Source: Symbiodinium natans
Lineage: Eukaryota > Sar > Dinophyceae > Suessiales > Symbiodiniaceae
Direction: 5' to 3'
NCBI GenBank assembly: GCA_905221605.1
Contig: CAJNDS010002289.1
Span: forward strand, 140,001 to 204,000
DNA: 64,000 bases
Position numbers and translations under genes: made by a program
Shown: one piece after another, positions 60,926-64,000 of the stretch
Position numbering within the stretch: position 1 is the first letter of the stretch
Layout of the letters: each line of letters starts with the position of its first letter
Notes under the pieces: generated by a model
Told to the model about the DNA's origin: nothing
The model's database searches: none
The model's input: only the letters and a program-made list of their open reading frames with translations

Positions 60926-61023
60926 GGGATGGTCCCCCTTATACTCACAGTCCTTCATAGGGAGTATAATGTCCCCTATGGGAATCCCGATAAAGCACTG
61001 TTAGTAGAAGGGGGGAACATCCC
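60926..61023. mobile_element. Foldback/MITE-like element, GGGATGTCCCCC family
   Basis: 98 bp; ends GGGATGGTCCCCCTTATACT and TAGTAGAAGGGGGGAACATCCC; fifth full copy in the window. Confidence 0.8.
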
Positions 61024-61154
61024 AAACCTTTAGCCCTAATCCCTAAACTTTAAACCCTAAACCCTAAACCCTATTTCCTAAACCCTGAACCCTGAACCCT
61101 AAACCCTAAGAGTGAGGGTTTAGGGACGCATGAAGCCTTAAACTCAGCCTCCAG

Positions 61155-61196
61155 GTCGTCTCTGAGATATTTCAGCTGCTCCTCGAGGAGGCCCGG
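61155..61196 (+). other. Candidate short internal exon
   Basis: GCCTCCAG|G acceptor, frame VVSEIFQLLLEEAR, donor CCGG|GTTTGT. Short, but both splice signals are good and the peptide is helix-like. Confidence 0.3.
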
Positions 61197-61253
61197 GTTT
61201 GTCGCCTGGCGCGGAGGGCCCAAAGCCCTAACCCTAAGCCCTAAACCCTGAAC

Positions 61254-61412
61254 CCTAAAACCCTAAAACCCTAAAACCCTAAAACCCTAAAACCCTAAAA
61301 CCCTAAAACCCTAAAACCCTAAAACTCTAAAACCCTAAAACCCTAAAACCCTAAAACCCTAAAACCCTAAAACCCCAAAACCCTAAAACCCTAAAACCCT
61401 AAAACCCTAAAA
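61254..61412. repeat. AAAACCCT octamer array
   Basis: About twenty CCCTAAAA 8-mers, a length variant (one extra A) of the telomere-like heptamer, spread locally. Confidence 0.92.
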
Positions 61413-61661
61413 CCTAAACCCGAACCAAACCCTAGCGTTTTATAAGTCCTTCCCCAAGGGTCAGGTGTCAGCCTTTTAAGTAACCCTTAAGTGCCTAAGC
61501 CCTCCCCAAACCCCGAAGCCCCAGACGAGGGAAGCCTCACCCCCACACCCTAAACCCTCAACCTTAAACCCTAAACCCTAAACCCTAAACCCTAAACCCT
61601 ACCTAAACCCTAAACCCTAAACCCTAAAACCCTAAGCCCCCAAACTCCCCAGCGAAAGCAG

Positions 61662-61749
61662 GGACGGACGTTCGCCCCTGGCGCGCGCAGGAGCAGCGAG
61701 AGGCGAGCAAAGTGCCAGCGCCTTCCTGGCCTTCGATGAGGCGGGCTCT
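61662..61749 (+). other. Candidate exon, unknown protein
   Basis: CGAAAGCAG|G acceptor, frame DGRSPLARAGAARGE then QSASAFLAFDEAGSG, running into poly-G and a TTTAGGG array; CCCTAAA lies upstream. Alanine-rich; product not recognised. Confidence 0.3.
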
Positions 61750-62684
61750 GGGGGGGGGGGGGGGGGTTAGGGTTTAGGGTTAGGGTTTAGGGTTTTAGGG
61801 TTTAGGGTTTAGGGTTTAGGGTTTAGGGGTTTTTAGGGTTTAGGGTTTAGGGTTTAGGGTTTAGGGTTTAGTTTAGGTTTAGGGTTTAGGGTTTAGGGTT
61901 TAGGGTTTAGGGTTTAGGGTTTAGGGTTAGGGTTTAGGGTTTAGGGTTTAGGGTTTACTTACAATACAAGGGGCTTTAGCTTCAGGGTTCGGGTTCAGGG
62001 TTTAGGGCAATTACGGTTCTTCTCAAGGGGGTTTTTCGGGGTTTATTCGGGTTTAGGAGCCGGGGCTTTGGGGTTTAGTGCGGGCTTTGGGCACTTTAGG
62101 GCTACACCGTTCAGGTTGAGGGGCTTTGGGGGCCTCGCACCTCTAAACCCCAACCCCCAAAACCGGTCATCTTTGGCAGCCCTTTGGAGGTAGTCCTGGC
62201 CCAGGGAGGTACCCTTTTCCCCCTTTTTTGTGGCTCAGGCTTCCCTCGCAGAGTAGCCAATCCCCAAAAGCGTGCCCTTACTATAATATGGTTAGAGGGC
62301 TACCAAGGTTGTGTAGGGTTTAGGGTTTAGGGTTCAGGGTTCAGGGTTCAGGGTTTAGGGTGTAGGGTTTAGGGTTCAGGGCTACCAAGGTTGTGTAGGG
62401 TTTGAATCCCATGCGGGGTTTCGATCGCCGCCAAGCAAAGAAGGAAGGTGCTTTGAGGTTCTGAGGTTGGTTTCTGCTTTGGGTCGGTTGGGGTGTTCGA
62501 GGTTTTTGGCGCTGAGGCGTTGAACGCTTTGTATATGTATATGTATATGTATATGTAAATGTATATGTATATGTATATGCATATGCATATGCATATGCAT
62601 ATGCATATGCATATGCATATGTATATGTATATATGCTTATAGCTACGCATACATAATATCAACAAATATATACATGATATTTAC
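61750..62684. repeat. Poly-G, TTTAGGG array, spacer and ATATGC microsatellite
   Basis: Poly-G (61750-61766), TTTAGGG array (61767-61957), unique and degenerate repeat to 62400, then alternating TATATG/CATATG hexamers (62530-62640). Confidence 0.85.
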
Positions 62685-62758
62685 CAGTGCACGTATTCCG
62701 TATGGTTCGAAAGCTGCTTTTGTGATCTTGTTGCCCTTCAGAGAAAGATACTTAAGTT
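62685..62758 (-). other. Candidate leucine-rich-repeat exon
   Basis: On the minus strand TTGTCCAG is followed by ELKYLSLKGNKITKA and AFEPYGIRAL, then a canonical donor CTG|GTAAAT. L-x2-L-x-L-x-G-N-x-I is the LRR core. About 25 codons, close to one repeat, as if one exon equals one LRR. The acceptor sequence is duplicated with 34-bp spacing (TCTGGACAAAACCTGACACACGG twice, 62759-62812). Confidence 0.55.
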
Positions 62759-62812
62759 CTGGACAAAACCTGACACACGGGGGGGGGTTCTGGACAAAAC
62801 CTGACACACGGG

Positions 62813-63054
62813 GGGGGGGGGGGGGGGGGTGAAAAAAGAAAAAAAAGTGGGTGGGGAGGTTGGGTGCAAGGGGGGGGTTGTGGAGGGGTGTGAGTGGAGG
62901 GTGGGGGGTGGGGACAGAAGGCAAAGGGTGAGTTGTGGGGGGTTGTGGGGGGGTGGGTGATGTGGAGGGTGGTTAGGGGGAGGGTGGTGGGTGGGGGGAG
63001 GGGTAGTTGGGTTGGGGGGTGGATTTGGACTGGAGGGAGGGTGGGGGGGGGGGG
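62813..63054. repeat. G-rich low-complexity tract
   Basis: Poly-G and GTGGGGG-type sequence from about 62811 to 63052. Gives glycine/valine and proline frames only. Confidence 0.88.
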
Positions 63055-63230
63055 TTACTGTAGGAGCCTTAAAAACTAGAACAAGGTTTTGAGGGTTGCT
63101 ATAATAAAGTTATACAGGGGCCATAAGGGAACATTATTCGTCAGTAACTATTCCTAAACCCTAAACCCTAAACCCCAAACTCCAAACCCCAAACCCCAAA
63201 CCCTAAACCCTAAACCCTATTCCGACCCCT
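63055..63230. mobile_element. AGGGGTCGGAAT-family element split by telomere-like repeat
   Basis: An inverted copy of the element intact at 54330-54427. It is interrupted after CTATTCC (63148-63154) by 62 bp of CCCTAAA/CCCCAAA (63155-63216), then CTATTCC recurs (63217-63223) and the element resumes with GACCCCT. Confidence 0.75.
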
Positions 63231-63333
63231 CCTTTATGGCTTTCTGGGCTTCAGCGTCTTTCTGAGGGACGCAGCCCGAAGCTGCCAGGTGGGCGTCCAT
63301 CTCCATGCACTTGCTGCAGTGGAAGCTCCTTCC
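63217..63333 (-). other. Candidate terminal exon with a Cys pair
   Basis: On the minus strand GAAGCCAG|G opens 38 codons: GRSFHCSKCMEMDAH, LAASGCVPQKDAEAQ, KAIKEGSE, then TAG. Third positions are strongly G/C. C-x2-C...C could be part of a zinc-binding site. The last residues and stop derive from the adjoining mobile element, so the original stop may have been replaced. Confidence 0.5.
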
Positions 63334-63652
63334 CTGGCTTCAGGGTTTAGGGTTTAGGTTTAGGGTTTAGGGTTTGGGGTTTAGGGTTTAGGGTTTAGGG
63401 TTTAGGGTTTGGGGTTTAGGGTTTTTTTTGGGGGGGGGGGGGGGGAGGGCTTGGGGTCCTTAAGGTTGAGGGCCTTCAGGGTTCTTAAGGTTGAGGGCTT
63501 TAGGTTTTGGGGGTCCTTAAGGTTGAGGGCTTTAGGGTCCTGAAGGTTGAGGGCTTTAGGGTCCTCAAGGCTGAGGGTTTCAGGAACTGGGTCGCGGAGT
63601 TAAGGCGAGTTCAGGCAACCTCGCGTTGCCAACATGGCCCCCATGCTTGCAG
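63334..63652. repeat. TTTAGGG array, poly-G and GGTTGAGGGCTT units
   Basis: TTTAGGG/TTTGGGG (63340-63425), poly-T/poly-G (63423-63446), four or five copies of a 28-33-bp unit containing CCTTAAGGTTGAGGGCTTTAG (63455-63580). Confidence 0.88.
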
Positions 63653-63742
63653 CTGACGGTTGCCCAAGTGCCCAAGTGCGTACTGTGCCGAGCAGCCTTG
63701 TCTGCGACGAGCATCGCCGGATCTGACATCCCAACTAAGTGA
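63653..63742 (+). other. Candidate exon with a C-x2-C motif
   Basis: ATGCTTGCAG acceptor, frame LTVAQVPKCVLCRAA, LSATSIAGSDIPTK, TGA. GC-rich third positions. Only 14 bases separate the stop from the next candidate exon, so the two cannot be joined by a normal intron in these frames. Confidence 0.4.
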
Positions 63743-63756
63743 CGCCCCACCCACAG

Positions 63757-63942
63757 ATGTGGGACTACGGCAAGAGTTGGTGGTACACCGCGTTGCCAGC
63801 GCTGCAGCATGGACAGCAGGCACAGCAAGACCCCTCGCAAGACACCGGAGCACAGCAGGGAGGAGGAGGCGGGGAGGCGTCGCAAGACACCAGAGCACCA
63901 CAGCAAGACGGCAAGGGAGGGAAGTCGTCGCAGGACGCCGGA
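63757..63942 (+). other. Candidate first or internal exon, Q/G-rich with SQD repeats
   Basis: CCACCCACAG directly before ATG, then MWDYGKSWWYTALPA, LQHGQQAQQDPSQDT and three diverged repeats starting SQD (GAQQGGGGGEA, TRAPQQDGKGGKS, AGV), donor CCGGA|GTTCGT at the end. The ATG beside an acceptor would suit spliced-leader addition. Continues past the window or into an intron. Function unknown. Confidence 0.45.
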
Positions 63943-64000
63943 GTTCGTTTTTGCGGTTTAGGGCTCAGGGTTTAGAGTTTGCATCTTTTCTAGATAGCCT

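Noticed and set aside
62369-62665. Ile-Cys and Met-His repeat frames
   Set aside because: Translations of the ATATGC/ATATGT microsatellite.

Overview
This window looks like nuclear DNA of a dinoflagellate. Four things in the sequence point there. (1) The two complete genes I can reconstruct use GA, GC and GT as 5' splice dinucleotides and AG|G at every 3' splice site, a known dinoflagellate habit. (2) A block of organelle-derived DNA carries a cox1 fragment with the SSGNRIISPE signature typical of dinoflagellate and apicomplexan mitochondria. (3) TTTAGGG-type telomere heptamers occur in both orientations across the whole window. (4) CCCH zinc fingers are abundant. Gene density is very low, and most of the 64 kb is short unique islands embedded in interstitial telomere-like repeat.

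Layout. Positions 1-8,290 are repeat with small exon-like islands. Positions 8,295-10,422 and 12,115-16,224 hold two tandem copies of the ribosomal protein uS8 (RPS15A) gene, with 5 and 6 exons, both encoding the same 130-residue protein. The extra intron of copy 2 contains the mitochondrial insert (about 14,959-15,845). Positions 16,595-25,305 are an intact LTR retroelement lying in telomere-like repeat: the 223-bp LTRs read as identical, the target duplication is CCCTA, and a half-tRNA-iMet type primer site is present. It carries one uninterrupted 2,609-codon ORF on the minus strand (WW, S1, six CCCH fingers, SAM-like) and no recognisable protease, integrase or reverse transcriptase. Positions 25,306-64,000 are again repeat-rich. 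They hold a 967-bp CA microsatellite (27,617-28,583), a three-copy tandem repeat (32,350-33,760), several families of small palindromic foldback elements, a TA-flanked terminal-inverted-repeat element (41,618-41,976), a tRNA-derived SINE-like head (49.7 kb), and exon-like islands for a glutamine-rich gene (44.8-46.9 kb), CCCH fingers (37.1-39.6 kb), an LRR protein (62.7 kb, minus) and several unknown proteins.

The recurring design is polar: unique islands, including proven exons, tend to be preceded by CCCTAAA arrays and followed by TTTAGGG arrays, so the introns between them tend to start with TTTAGGG and end with CCCTAAA. Such ends could pair in the transcript. The heptamer also supplies GT and AG|G. 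Two places show that repeat tracts behave as insertions: a foldback element at 63.1 kb split by 62 bp of telomere-like repeat with a 7-bp duplication, and the extra RPS15A intron with a GAGGA duplication at its ends. Outside RPS15A and the LTR element, exon calls rest on open frame, GC-rich third positions and splice signals only, and are tentative.
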